Origin: Clostridia bacterium
GTDB taxonomy: Bacteria; Bacillota; Clostridia; Oscillospirales; Acutalibacteraceae
Direction: 5' to 3'
Length of the DNA stretch: 64,000 nt
Assembly (NCBI GenBank): GCA_017395425.1
Contig: JAFPUM010000038.1
Span: 1 to 64,000 of the forward strand
The notes beneath the pieces were generated by a model that was not told the DNA's origin, searched no databases, and saw only the letters and a list, made by a program, of their open reading frames with translations. This document shows, in pieces, positions 45,202 to 54,724 of the stretch (its first letter is position 1; every line of letters begins with the position of its first letter). Made by a program: the position numbers and the translations under genes.

Positions 45202-45648
45202 TTATTCTTTGACAACCTCGATATTCATGCTCGCCGAAATCCCGGTGTAAAGCTTGACCTCGCACTCAAAGGTACCGAAGGTTTTGATGTCGGAACGAAG
45301 CGTAATTTTTTTCTTATCGATTTCCAGACCATATGCCTCGTTCAGTGCCTCGGCTATCTCTTTAGGCGTGATGGAGCCGAAGAGTTTTCCGCTCTGTCCC
45401 GCCTTACCGATCATTTTGAGCGTTTTGCCGTGGATTTTGGCTTTTTTCGCCTCGGCTGCCGCTTTCTCCTCCGCCAGACGGAAGGCTGCCGCACTGTCCT
45501 TGTTGGCTTTTTCGCTCATAGCCTGCGCATTCGCCTCGGTTGCCAGACCCCGGGGAAACAGGAAATTCCTGGCATATCCGTCCGACACATTAATCAGATC
45601 TCCCTTTTTGCCCTGTCCTTTGACATCCTGATTGAGTATTACTTTCAT
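45202..45648 (-). CDS. rplI: Large ribosomal subunit protein bL9
   Basis: A 148-residue ribosomal protein. The N-terminal domain begins [17 protein letters not shown], with the conserved [13 protein letters not shown] segment, then a long connecting helix rich in Ala/Lys/Glu (about 40-75) and the C-terminal rRNA-binding domain (GKLFGSIT). AAAGGA precedes the ATG. The frame runs further upstream only by chance. Confidence 0.97.
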   Translation of the reverse strand: MKVILNQDVKGQGKKGDLINVSDGYARNFLFPRGLATEANAQAMSEKANKDSAAAFRLAEEKAAAEAKKAKIHGKTLKMIGKAGQSGKLFGSITPKEIAEALNEAYGLEIDKKKITLRSDIKTFGTFECEVKLYTGISASMNIEVVKE

Positions 45649-45688
45649 GGTATAATTTTCCTTTCTATATTCATCCGTTTTTTCGACG

Positions 45689-47692
45689 TTACTTGACTGA
45701 CTCCCGCTGTTCCTGCGCCTGATCGTCACGGAATTCATCAATCGCCGCCTTGAGCTTTGCTTCGGCTTCATCCATTGTGACATTGGAAAGCTGCGCCGCC
45801 GCCATGGTCATATGACCGCCGCCGCCCAGTTTCTCCATAACCAGCTGCACATTAAAGCGTCCCAGCGAACGTGCCGATATATTGATCTGCGCGCCCGATA
45901 CATACAGCACAAAAGAAGCCACCACGCCATTGATATTCAGCAGTTCATCCGCTGCCTGCGAAGCGATGACGCGCACGCCTTCCACTTCCTCCGCCGCGCA
46001 GGAAATCGCACAGTCGCCGTACAGACGCGCCGACGAAACCAGCTGCGATTTTTCGATGTAGGTCTGAAGTGAGCCGGAGAAAAAGCGCTTGACTTCAATC
46101 GTATCGGCACCCCTGCGGCGCAGATAGGCTGCCGCCTCAAAGGTCCGCGCGCCGGTTTTGAGAACAAAACTCTTGGTATCCAGCATAATACCGGACAGCA
46201 GCGCTTCCGCTTCGGGGCGCGCAATCGCCGTTTCGTGCATATAGGGCGCCAGTTCCGTCACCATTTCACAGGTTGAGGACGCATAAGGCTCATGAAAAAA
46301 GATAACGGAATTCTGAATGCGTTTGACCGACAGACGATGATGATCGATGGTAACCACCGTCTGTGCCGCGTTATAAACCGCTTTGCTCTCGATAACCTCC
46401 GGTGAATGGGTATCCACGACAATCAGCAGCGAATCGTCTGTCATGGTGTCCAACGCCTCATCAGGCGGTATAAACCAATTGACCTCCCGTGTTTCACGGT
46501 AGGCATTAATCAGCGGCAGCGCCAGTGTCGCGCTTTCATCCACCACAATGCTGACCGTGTGTCCCGTATCTTTTTGTAGGGCGGAAATGAGTGACGCCAG
46601 ACCGATTCCCGCGCCGATCGCGTCAAGATCGGAAAAGCGATGTCCCATAATAAAACACTTGTCCGCCGCGTTAATCAATTCCACCATTGCCTGCGCCACC
46701 ATACGGGTACGCACCTTGCTCTGTTTCTCCACCGATTTGGAAACGCCGCCGTAGAACGAATAGCCGTCGGTATCCTTGACCGACGCCTGATCGCCGCCGC
46801 GTCCCAGCGCCATCTCCAGCGCCTGATTTGCCCAGTATTCGCATTCGCTGAAATTGGCACCGCCATATCCCACACCAATGGAAAGCGTAACGGGATTGCC
46901 TCCCTCAATGACGATTTTACGCGCCTCGGTCAGAATCGAAAAGCGGGAGGAAATGATTTTTTCCAGATATTGCTGCTCTACCATGATAAAGCTGCGGTCG
47001 CGGGCATTGATACGGGAAATACAGTTGTAATCCGCCACCCACTTGCCCAGCAGCGATTCCACAGCCGAAATCACCCGCACCCGTTCATTCTCGCGTACTT
47101 TCAGCAGTTCCTCCTCATTGTCGAACACAATCAGCATAACCGCCGGTCGGCTGAGCAAAAACTGGTTTTCCGTGCGTTTGAGATCGGTAATATCATTAAA
47201 ATACAGCACATATTGGGTAGTCTGTTCCACTTCATGCGCTCCTACCGTCACGGTGTAGACTTTTTTCTCCTTTTTGACCTCAAAACGGTTATCTTTTTCC
47301 AGCCATGATTGATCAAAGCCCTTGAAGACACGGGGCAGCATCACCCCTTGCGCATCCGCCCCCAGCAAAATGATTTCGCGAAACTGCTCATTATACCATA
47401 CGATTTCGCCCTGCGCTGAAACCGATACAGCCGGAACCGGAATACGGTTGAGCGCGTCCCGGTTGCCGATATTGAGCGAATCCGAAAGGCGGGAAATATA
47501 TGTGTGAATGTTTTCCCTTACCGTGCGGGAATACAGCAGGGAAACACCAATGGCGGCTCCCCCTGCCAGCAAACTGATTATTTTCAGTGTCAGATTTCCT
47601 GACAGCAGCAGAATCAACAGCACCAGCAGCAGAATGATTCCCGTCTGTACATACGAAAACGGAGACAGCAGCCAATATTTTCTGTTATCCAT
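45689..47692 (-). CDS. gdpP: Cyclic-di-AMP phosphodiesterase GdpP
   Basis: A 667-residue membrane protein that hydrolyses c-di-AMP. It has two N-terminal helices (about 12-52), a PAS-like domain (about 75-160), a degenerate GGDEF domain (about 175-300), then DHH and DHHA1 domains with [21 protein letters not shown] and [10 protein letters not shown]. This is the GdpP/YybT architecture. GGTGG lies just before the ATG. It precedes rplI and dnaB; c-di-AMP level links potassium, cell wall and DNA integrity control. Confidence 0.95.
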   Translation of the reverse strand: MDNRKYWLLSPFSYVQTGIILLLVLLILLLSGNLTLKIISLLAGGAAIGVSLLYSRTVRENIHTYISRLSDSLNIGNRDALNRIPVPAVSVSAQGEIVWYNEQFREIILLGADAQGVMLPRVFKGFDQSWLEKDNRFEVKKEKKVYTVTVGAHEVEQTTQYVLYFNDITDLKRTENQFLLSRPAVMLIVFDNEEELLKVRENERVRVISAVESLLGKWVADYNCISRINARDRSFIMVEQQYLEKIISSRFSILTEARKIVIEGGNPVTLSIGVGYGGANFSECEYWANQALEMALGRGGDQASVKDTDGYSFYGGVSKSVEKQSKVRTRMVAQAMVELINAADKCFIMGHRFSDLDAIGAGIGLASLISALQKDTGHTVSIVVDESATLALPLINAYRETREVNWFIPPDEALDTMTDDSLLIVVDTHSPEVIESKAVYNAAQTVVTIDHHRLSVKRIQNSVIFFHEPYASSTCEMVTELAPYMHETAIARPEAEALLSGIMLDTKSFVLKTGARTFEAAAYLRRRGADTIEVKRFFSGSLQTYIEKSQLVSSARLYGDCAISCAAEEVEGVRVIASQAADELLNINGVVASFVLYVSGAQINISARSLGRFNVQLVMEKLGGGGHMTMAAAQLSNVTMDEAEAKLKAAIDEFRDDQAQEQRESVK

Positions 47693-47828
47693 CTAACCAC
47701 CACCATACGACTGTGAATTTGTCAATACAACGACCGATCATCGACATATGATTCCGGTAAGTCCAATGCTGCCGAATCCGATAATGGCATTTGGGTCAAA
47801 GCCTGTGGAAACTCTTTTGACCCTGTCA

Positions 47829-49745
47829 TCAGACTTCCATGATGATGGGAAGAATCATGGGACTTCGTTTGGTACGTTCATAAATAAATTTGGACAAATC
47901 ATCCCGCACGCGGCTCTTGATCAGTCCCCACTCACGGACGCCTTCGTCGAAACAGTCTTCCAGCGCGTCAGCTGCAATCCGCCGCGCTTCGTCAAGCAGA
48001 GGTTCCGCATCGCGTACATACACAAAGCCGCGGGAAACAATATCCGGACCCGAAACCGTCAGACCTGCGTCGGAGCTGATCGCCATCACCACGATAATCA
48101 GACCGTCCTGTCCCAGATGCTTGCGGTCGCGCAGCACCACACTGCCCACATCGCCTACACCCAGACCGTCTACCAGCAGCTTGCCGCTTGGCACCACGCC
48201 GATTTTCTTGATATGGCTGTCACATACTTCTATGCAATCGCCCAGATCGGCAATACAGACATTCTGATCGGGAATCCCTACCGCGCGCGCCAGTCCCGCG
48301 TGCTTGAGCAGGTGCTTCTGTTCGCCGTGTACCGGGATGAAATACTTGGGTCGGATCAGCCCCAGCATCAATTTCAGCTCTTCCTGACAGGCGTGACCCG
48401 ACACATGGACGTCGTACATCTTTTCATACACGACTTCGCATTTATGCCTGAGCAGTTCATTAACGACATTGCCTACATTTTTCTCATTGCCCGGAATGGG
48501 GTTGGCGGAAATAATGATGAAATCGTCCGGACCGATTTCCACCTGACGGTGATCCGAGAACGCCATACGGGTCAGCGCACTCATCGGTTCGCCCTGACTG
48601 CCCGTCGTAATGAGCACGATCTTGTTTTTGGGATATCGGCTGAGCATGGAAATATCGATCATCACACCGTCCGGCACATGCAGATAGCCCAATTCCTGCG
48701 ACACGGTGACAGTGTTGATCATGCTCCGTCCGCTCACGGCAACCTTCCGCCCGAATTTATAGGCGTAGTCGATGATCTGCTGAATACGATAAATATTCGA
48801 GGCAAAAGTGGCGATGATAATACGCTTATCCTTGGCGGATTCGCTCTGAAACAGCGTATTGAAGGATTCGCCCACCTTGCGTTCACTCATCGTAAATCCC
48901 GGACGTTCCGCATTGGTGGAATCCGCCATCATGCAGAGAACACCCTCTTTGCCGAGCTGCGCAAACCGTCCAAGATCAATCATATCACCGTGAATCGGCG
49001 TGGAATCAATCTTGAAGTCGCCGGTATGAACAATCACGCCAGCCGGCGTGTGAATCGCAAAGCCCACCGCATCGGGAATGGAGTGGTTCACATTGATGAA
49101 TTCCACCTGAAAGCTGCCCGCGTTGACCGTCTGACCTGCGGACACCTCGTGCATCTCCACCGAACCGAGCAGCCGGTGTTCACGCAGCTTGCCTTCCACA
49201 AGTCCCAGTGTCAGCCGGGTGCCGTAGAGCGGCAGATTGATTTTTTTGAGCAGATACGGCAGAGATCCGATATGATCCTCATGACCGTGTGTGAGGAAAA
49301 TGCCCTTGATTTTGTCCTTGTTGTTTTCCAGATAGGTGAAATCGGGTATCACCAGATCGACGCCCAGCATGGTGTCATCAGGGAACGCCATGCCGCAATC
49401 CACCACAATCGCTTCATCGCCATATTCAAACATGGTGATATTCTTGCCGATTTCATTAAGACCGCCGATAAACGAGATACGCACCGGTAAAGCGGTCGGC
49501 TGCGTACCGCGCTGCTGACGGTGAGGCGACTTCTTGCGATAGCCCGTATAGCTGCCCGGTCTTCGCATTGCAATATCACGCCCCGACGCTGCTTCCTTTT
49601 CCGCGCCTGTCCGGACAGGGGTGCCGGGACGGAACCGCCCGTATTTCGTTCCGCCGTCCGGCTTGACCTTTCTATGACGGTTTTCCGGCGTATTAGGCAT
49701 ATAACCGGGATTTTTCCGTGTTTTTTTTCCGTTTTCCTGTTGCAC
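47829..49745 (-). CDS. rnj: Ribonuclease J
   Basis: A 638-residue metallo-beta-lactamase/beta-CASP ribonuclease with 5'-3' exo- and endonuclease activity, a key RNA-decay enzyme in Firmicutes. The zinc motif is HGHEDHIG at 153-158. The catalytic domain begins only near residue 85 (LPVRISFIGG), so there is an unusual basic, Arg/Lys/Gly/Pro-rich N-terminal extension that may bind RNA. The GTG start is chosen because GGAGG lies 7 bases ahead; a longer frame has no support. It lies upstream of gdpP. Confidence 0.95.
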   Translation of the reverse strand: MQQENGKKTRKNPGYMPNTPENRHRKVKPDGGTKYGRFRPGTPVRTGAEKEAASGRDIAMRRPGSYTGYRKKSPHRQQRGTQPTALPVRISFIGGLNEIGKNITMFEYGDEAIVVDCGMAFPDDTMLGVDLVIPDFTYLENNKDKIKGIFLTHGHEDHIGSLPYLLKKINLPLYGTRLTLGLVEGKLREHRLLGSVEMHEVSAGQTVNAGSFQVEFINVNHSIPDAVGFAIHTPAGVIVHTGDFKIDSTPIHGDMIDLGRFAQLGKEGVLCMMADSTNAERPGFTMSERKVGESFNTLFQSESAKDKRIIIATFASNIYRIQQIIDYAYKFGRKVAVSGRSMINTVTVSQELGYLHVPDGVMIDISMLSRYPKNKIVLITTGSQGEPMSALTRMAFSDHRQVEIGPDDFIIISANPIPGNEKNVGNVVNELLRHKCEVVYEKMYDVHVSGHACQEELKLMLGLIRPKYFIPVHGEQKHLLKHAGLARAVGIPDQNVCIADLGDCIEVCDSHIKKIGVVPSGKLLVDGLGVGDVGSVVLRDRKHLGQDGLIIVVMAISSDAGLTVSGPDIVSRGFVYVRDAEPLLDEARRIAADALEDCFDEGVREWGLIKSRVRDDLSKFIYERTKRSPMILPIIMEV

Positions 49746-50022
49746 AAATAATCCTCCATTATCATTTTTATTATCGGTTTTCAAAGGCGGGCGATAAAAA
49801 ACAGCTTGCACAACCGCTCACTCACACAGGGTCGGGCAAGACACTCCTCGTCTTCGATATTTTAGTTTTCCGAACACGTTGCAATCAGCATTGAACAGAT
49901 GACCGTTGACCATACAGTCCGCACGGTCTGTTAATCCGAACACATTATCTATTCTATATTACATGGTTGTGTGGCATTTGTCAACTCCGCAAATCTTAAT
50001 TTATTTTTAATTCTGCCTTTCC

Positions 50023-50775
50023 TCATCCAAACAGCGACGCGGTGACCAGCGCAGTCATCAATCCCGCCGCAAAGCCGCCTGCCGTCACATTGCTGTCGGT
50101 TTTGAGCCTTTGCACAAACACACAAATCAGCCCTGCCGTTCCCACTGTCATCAGTACCGCACCGGCAAATTCGCCCGGAAAATTCCCCGTCGCGGTTTTC
50201 CACAGCGAAAGAACCGCGCAGATTCCCCCTTTGCCGGTCAGCACCGCCGCCGTCCCACAGATCAGGGATGACGGATACACACGTCGTATTTCCTGACCGT
50301 CTGACAGTACCGCCGCACTCAGAAGAAAAGACTCTATCGCTTCTCCCAGCCAATACCGCATCATCTGTATCGTGTTGTCCGGCATCAGCCAATGCCGTCC
50401 CGCCAGAAGACACACCAATGCCAATGCTCCCCCAAGCGAAAAACTTTGTTCAGGTGATGTGTGATCCTCACGGCAGCACTCTCCGGATATCCGGAAAAAC
50501 AGAAACGCGCTCCACATCATACACAGTTGCGCCGCTAATCCGCCCGGTACGCCAAACAGTGCCGCAAAACTCCATCCGCAGTCCGTCACTATATTTTTAG
50601 CGCAGATAAAGATCATCATTCCTGAACACGCGGAAAAATAATCGTCCCTTCGCTTCCGCGTCATATGCGCTGCCGCTACCGCCAGCCAGCCTGTGAGCGA
50701 AAGCGACAGCAGTCCCGCTGTCAAAAGAAAACAGCTTTCCTGATAGAAATACATAAAATGATTACTTTTCATCAT
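50023..50775 (-). CDS. Polytopic membrane protein, unknown function
   Basis: A 250-residue integral membrane protein with seven or so hydrophobic segments, and several Cys/Met residues in the helices. GGAAGG lies about 12-15 bases before the two adjacent ATGs, so the start is slightly uncertain. No family signature is recognised. It is a single gene divergent from the aminotransferase gene, with about 280 bases of gene-free sequence to rnj. Confidence 0.65.
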   Translation of the reverse strand: MMKSNHFMYFYQESCFLLTAGLLSLSLTGWLAVAAAHMTRKRRDDYFSACSGMMIFICAKNIVTDCGWSFAALFGVPGGLAAQLCMMWSAFLFFRISGECCREDHTSPEQSFSLGGALALVCLLAGRHWLMPDNTIQMMRYWLGEAIESFLLSAAVLSDGQEIRRVYPSSLICGTAAVLTGKGGICAVLSLWKTATGNFPGEFAGAVLMTVGTAGLICVFVQRLKTDSNVTAGGFAAGLMTALVTASLFG

Positions 50776-50804
50776 TTACATGGATAACCTTCCCCGAAAA
50801 AACA

Positions 50805-50833
50805 TTGCATATTGAAATAAGTTATGCTATAAT
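50805..50833 (+). promoter_or_regulatory. Sigma-A promoter of the aminotransferase gene
   Basis: TTGCAT (50805-50810), 17 bp, TATAAT (50828-50833), 65 bases before the start. Confidence 0.75.
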
Positions 50834-50898
50834 AACCATATATGCCGCTGTCACGGCAAACATGACGATTCTATGATTTCTTCCGGAGGAACTTCACT

Positions 50899-52089
50899 AT
50901 GATTAATCCCCAGTACAAGCAAATGCTGCAGCACAAATCCATTATCCGCGAACTGAGCGAATACGCCACGGCGCGCGCCAGTGAAATCGGCAGCGAAAAT
51001 GTCTTTGATTTCAGTCTGGGCAATCCCAGCGTCCCCTGCACACAGCACTTCACCGATACCATGATCGAATTGCTTCATACCGCTGAACCCGTCGCCCTGC
51101 ACGGTTACAGCCCTTCTCTGGGTATCGAATCGGTGCGCCGCGCCGTTGCCGACAGTCTGCATTCCCGTTTCGGTGTGAATTATGAAAGCAAGCATATCTT
51201 TATGACCACCGGCGCGGCCGGCGCTGTCGCTCACGCGGTTCGCTGTGTCACCCAGCCCGGCGATGAAGTGCTGACATTTGCGCCGTTTTTTCCCGAATAT
51301 ACCCCCTATGTCAATCAGACAGGTGCCATCCTCAAGGTCGTTCCTCCCCGCACAGAGGATTTTCAGATCAACTTTGAGGCGTTTGAACAAATGCTGACTG
51401 ATAAAGTAGCGGCAGTTCTCATCAATACGCCGAACAATCCCTCTGGCGTGGTCTATTCCACCCAAACCCTCACCGCCCTTGCTGATCTGCTGCGAAAGAA
51501 ACAGGTTGAATACGGTCACGACATCTTCCTCATCAGCGACGAACCATACCGCGAAATTGTCTTTGCGAGCGTGGACGCACCGTATGTGGCTTCCTTCTAC
51601 GACAACACGCTCACCTGCTATTCCTTCTCCAAGAGTCTCAGTCTGCCGGGTGAACGGATCGGCTATGTGGCAGTCAATCCCCGTGCCACTGACGCTGATC
51701 TCATCGCCGTCATGTGCGGTCAGATCAGCCGCGGCATCGGCCACAACTGCCCGCCTTCGATCATTCAGCTCGCGGTTTCCCGCGTTATCAACGAAACCAG
51801 CGATCTGTCCGTCTACGAAACCAATATGAATCTGATCTATGACAAGCTGACGGAACTGGGCTTCACAGTGGTCAAGCCCGGCGGCACCTTCTATATCTTC
51901 CCCAAGGCGCTGGAGGAAGACGCGGGCGCCTTCTGCCGGAAAGCACTGGCGTATGATCTGGTGCTGGTGCCGGCTGATAACTTTGGCTGCCCCGGCTATT
52001 TCCGTATGGCATATTGCATTGACACCGAAAAGGTAAAGCGCAGTCTGCCCGTGCTGGAACGGTTCGTCCGGGAACAATACGGCGTCTGA
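50899..52089 (+). CDS. PLP-dependent aminotransferase, class I/II
   Basis: A 396-residue fold-type I aminotransferase, probably using aspartate or an aromatic or branched amino acid. The PLP-binding Lys is K245 in YSFSKSLSLPGERIGY; N180 in TPNNPSG and D214 in LISDEPYRE contact the cofactor. CGGAGG precedes the ATG. Substrate cannot be set from sequence by eye. It has its own promoter; a 66-base AT-rich gap separates it from the acyltransferase gene. Confidence 0.92.
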   Translation: MINPQYKQMLQHKSIIRELSEYATARASEIGSENVFDFSLGNPSVPCTQHFTDTMIELLHTAEPVALHGYSPSLGIESVRRAVADSLHSRFGVNYESKHIFMTTGAAGAVAHAVRCVTQPGDEVLTFAPFFPEYTPYVNQTGAILKVVPPRTEDFQINFEAFEQMLTDKVAAVLINTPNNPSGVVYSTQTLTALADLLRKKQVEYGHDIFLISDEPYREIVFASVDAPYVASFYDNTLTCYSFSKSLSLPGERIGYVAVNPRATDADLIAVMCGQISRGIGHNCPPSIIQLAVSRVINETSDLSVYETNMNLIYDKLTELGFTVVKPGGTFYIFPKALEEDAGAFCRKALAYDLVLVPADNFGCPGYFRMAYCIDTEKVKRSLPVLERFVREQYGV

Positions 52090-52155
52090 CGGTGTGCGCA
52101 GGTCTTTATAATTTTAATAAACCAAATTTTTTTCATTATAAATCAATCCAAGGAT

Positions 52156-53271
52156 ATGTTTGAGATAGATATCAAATCTTTACAGACGGACAGACAAAGG
52201 ATCGTATGGATTGATTCGTTAAAAGGATTTGCGATTATTTTTGTTGTTTTAGGACACGCACTTTTCGACTTTGCGCATAATCATACGTATCCAACATCCA
52301 TGGATGTGCTTCAATTGGCAAGGCACTGGGTTTATTCATGGCATATGCCGATCTTTTTCATGCTGAGCGGTATCACATTTCGTCTTTCCAAACTGCAAAG
52401 TCATCGACTGTCCACGCGAAAGATCGGTCATTCCACGCTCAACCTGCTTCTCATTTATCTGATCTTTCAAGTGGTGCCAACCCTGTTAAAATTCATCTGC
52501 TCACCGTTCTTCAACAACACGATTAAGCCGTCCCGCTTGATCAAAATGATTTTTTTACCGTCCACCTTCATGTGGTATCTCTGGGTATTGATCATATATG
52601 ATTGGCTTTTTGGATGGATGTATTACATTAAGTTTGAAAATCACGATAAACGGAAAATGCCTTTGTATTTTATCACACTCATGGGCATCAGCTGTCTGGC
52701 AACCTTTTTGAGCAAATCCGTTTTTTTGCATATGCTTTGTCTCTGCAACCTGCTGAGATACGGTGTGTTTTTTGCCGCCGGTGTTTATTGCAAAGAGTGG
52801 AAACCGATACTGCGCCATAAAGCCGTTAGCATTGGCGCTGCCGTCATCGTGATGTTGAATACAGTCTATCTGACATACGCCTATCTGATTGCACATTCCC
52901 GTAATAAATGGATTTACTCTTTTTTCACAATGGCGTTAAATTCGATTGCGGTATGTGTATTGCTGATAACGCTGTTTTCCCGTTTTCCGGCAATCGGAGA
53001 AAACAAGTGGCTGACATGGCTGGGAAAACACTCGCTGATCATCTATCTGCTTCACGTCTACTTTGTCGGAGCGATGCACACAGTCACGGTAAAGCTGCAT
53101 GTCGGTAATCCGGTGGTGGCAGTGACCGCCGCTACACTGATTCCGCTGGCAATTTGCAGCGTGACAGCTTGGATCATACCCAATATTCCCATTGTCCGCC
53201 TGTTGTTCCATCCCATTGCAGCGGTTGATGCCATTAGCGATAAAATACATCAAAAGAAAAACATCCGTTGA
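52156..53271 (+). CDS. Acyltransferase 3 family membrane protein
   Basis: A 371-residue polytopic membrane acyltransferase (AT3 family), with about ten helices. The family N-terminus is visible: WIDSLKGFAIIFVVLGHALF (about 17-36), and a conserved HMPIFFMLSG segment near 62. The family O-acylates surface glycans or other extracellular molecules. The ribosome site AAGG is only 2 bases from the ATG, so the start or expression is uncertain. More AT-rich than neighbours. It ends 25 bases before the lipoprotein/radical SAM pair and could belong to that transcript. Confidence 0.87.
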   Translation: MFEIDIKSLQTDRQRIVWIDSLKGFAIIFVVLGHALFDFAHNHTYPTSMDVLQLARHWVYSWHMPIFFMLSGITFRLSKLQSHRLSTRKIGHSTLNLLLIYLIFQVVPTLLKFICSPFFNNTIKPSRLIKMIFLPSTFMWYLWVLIIYDWLFGWMYYIKFENHDKRKMPLYFITLMGISCLATFLSKSVFLHMLCLCNLLRYGVFFAAGVYCKEWKPILRHKAVSIGAAVIVMLNTVYLTYAYLIAHSRNKWIYSFFTMALNSIAVCVLLITLFSRFPAIGENKWLTWLGKHSLIIYLLHVYFVGAMHTVTVKLHVGNPVVAVTAATLIPLAICSVTAWIIPNIPIVRLLFHPIAAVDAISDKIHQKKNIR

Positions 53272-53296
53272 CTTTTAGAAAGGTGATGATCTCCCT

Positions 53297-53527
53297 ATGA
53301 AGAAAAGCAAATTACTCGCGTCGGTCATGGCGTCTCTCGCAATGACCGGATCCCTGAACGGCTGTTCGTTTGACCCCAGTGAAAATCAGGAAGAAGACGT
53401 CTACGGTCCTCCCATGCCCTACGAAGATCCGGTCGAAGATCCGGTCGAAGAACCAACGGAGGAACAGGAACCCACACCCTCCGCTGATGCTGACACCCCG
53501 CAGCCGTCGCCCGAAGGAGAGAATTGA
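53297..53527 (+). CDS. Small lipoprotein with YGPP motif, likely radical SAM substrate
   Basis: A 76-residue protein with a lipoprotein signal (Lys-rich start, hydrophobic core, lipobox SLNGC; Cys at about 23). The mature part is about 53 residues, nearly all Asp, Glu, Pro, Thr and Ser. It carries the segment DVYGPPMPYEDP (about 35-46), then repeats of (V)EDP/EEP. Tyr residues occur only in this segment. AAAGGTGATG lies before the ATG. The stop is 3 bases before a radical SAM/SPASM gene whose ribosome site lies inside this gene. This suggests a ribosomally made peptide modified on Tyr/Pro/Asp, similar in layout to the rSAM/lipoprotein systems of Bacteroidetes. The modification itself is inference. 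Confidence 0.75.
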   Translation: MKKSKLLASVMASLAMTGSLNGCSFDPSENQEEDVYGPPMPYEDPVEDPVEEPTEEQEPTPSADADTPQPSPEGEN

Positions 53528-53530
53528 CGT

Positions 53531-54634
53531 ATGGCGCTTCCTCTCACCAACGAAGCCAAAAGCACCCAGACAGCCCATCTCCGGGAACTGGCAGCCTATC
53601 GACGTTCCATTCTCCCCCATCCCCCGCTGCGCAATCTGTTTCTGGAGCTCACCCGGCGCTGCAACGAACACTGTCTGCACTGCGGCAGCCGCTGCGGAGA
53701 ATCCGATGCCTCCCGTCTGACCGATGAACTGACAACAGCACAGTATAAAGCACTCCTTGACAGCGTGAAAGCGGAATTTGCCGACCATCTGCCGGAGTTG
53801 GACGTCACCGGAGGCGAGCCGCTGCTGCGTACCGATTTTTTTGATATCATGGGGTATGCCCATGCCCTTGGTTTCCGCTGGGGCATGACCAGCAATGCCA
53901 TTCTGATTGACGGCAAAACGGCACGACGGCTGCGGGAATGCGGTATGAAGACCATCTCGGTCAGCATTGACGGTCTGCCCGCGACCCACGATGCCTTCAG
54001 AAATCGTCAAGGCGCCTATGACGCCGCTATGCGGGGGATTCAGGCATTGATAGAAGTGGGTGGTTTTCAGCATATTCAGGTGACGACTGTTGTCACCCGC
54101 CGCAGTCTTTCGGAGCTGTCGGCTCTGTTTGAGATCATGAAGGCTCTGGAAATTCAATCCTGGCGGGTCATCAGTATGGAACCCATCGGACGCGCCACAC
54201 AGCATCCCGAACTGCTCCTCTCCCCCGATGAATACCGGCGCCTGTTCGACTTTATCCGGGACAAGCGGACAGAAGGCTGGCCGCTGACCTATGGGTGCAG
54301 CCACTTTCTGGGATCGGATTATGAACGGCAGGTGCGGAAATGGTATTTTCTCTGTAACGCAGGCATTTACACCGCAAGCATCATGTCCAACGGTGATATC
54401 GGCGCGTGTCTCGATATCGAGCGTCGTCCGGAATTGATTCAGGGCAACATCCTTCGCGACAGCCTCCGCGATGTATGGGAAAACCGTTTCAGTGTGTTCC
54501 GCGCCGATCTCAGCGAACGCAACAAAACGTGTATGGCTTGTGACGCTTCCGAATTCTGTCACGGCGGCGCCCATCACAGCTGGGATTACGACCAAAACCG
54601 CCAGCAGGTCTGTTTCAAAGGCATATTATTTTAG
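53531..54634 (+). CDS. Radical SAM/SPASM peptide-modifying enzyme candidate
   Basis: A 367-residue radical SAM enzyme. The AdoMet iron-sulfur motif is C44-x3-C48-x2-C51 (RRCNEHCLHC), followed by the GGE motif in DVTGGEPLLR. The C-terminal third is a SPASM/Twitch-type domain with Cys in FLCNAG, GACLDI, CMACDASEFC and VCF; one Cys of the usual seven-Cys pattern seems absent. Enzymes of this type modify peptides (e.g. Cys, Tyr or Pro cross-links). AAGGAGAG lies 7 bases before the ATG, in the end of the lipoprotein gene, giving tight coupling. The substrate is most likely that lipoprotein. Confidence 0.85.
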   Translation: MALPLTNEAKSTQTAHLRELAAYRRSILPHPPLRNLFLELTRRCNEHCLHCGSRCGESDASRLTDELTTAQYKALLDSVKAEFADHLPELDVTGGEPLLRTDFFDIMGYAHALGFRWGMTSNAILIDGKTARRLRECGMKTISVSIDGLPATHDAFRNRQGAYDAAMRGIQALIEVGGFQHIQVTTVVTRRSLSELSALFEIMKALEIQSWRVISMEPIGRATQHPELLLSPDEYRRLFDFIRDKRTEGWPLTYGCSHFLGSDYERQVRKWYFLCNAGIYTASIMSNGDIGACLDIERRPELIQGNILRDSLRDVWENRFSVFRADLSERNKTCMACDASEFCHGGAHHSWDYDQNRQQVCFKGILF

Positions 54635-54640
54635 TTAAAC

Positions 54641-54705
54641 AAAAAGCAGAGGATTGTTTTGGACGGCATTCTTTTGACCATCCAAGTCAATCACTCTGCT
54701 TTTTC
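54641..54705. terminator. Bidirectional terminator between the radical SAM and ybeY genes
   Basis: The A-rich arm AAAAAGCAGAG (54641-54651) pairs with CTCTGCTTTTT (54694-54704), with additional GATTG/CAATC pairing inside. It serves convergent genes. Confidence 0.8.
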
Positions 54706-54724
54706 CTTTTCATTAACTATACAG

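Noticed and set aside
47793-47823. Hairpin GGGTCAAA/TTTGACCC after rnj as a terminator
   Set aside because: No T run on the minus strand after the stem, and it overlaps the region just at the rnj stop; not convincing.
47748-49490. 580-codon frame antisense to RNase J
   Set aside because: Shadow of a conserved gene; composition rich in His, Arg and Asn with no recognisable domain.
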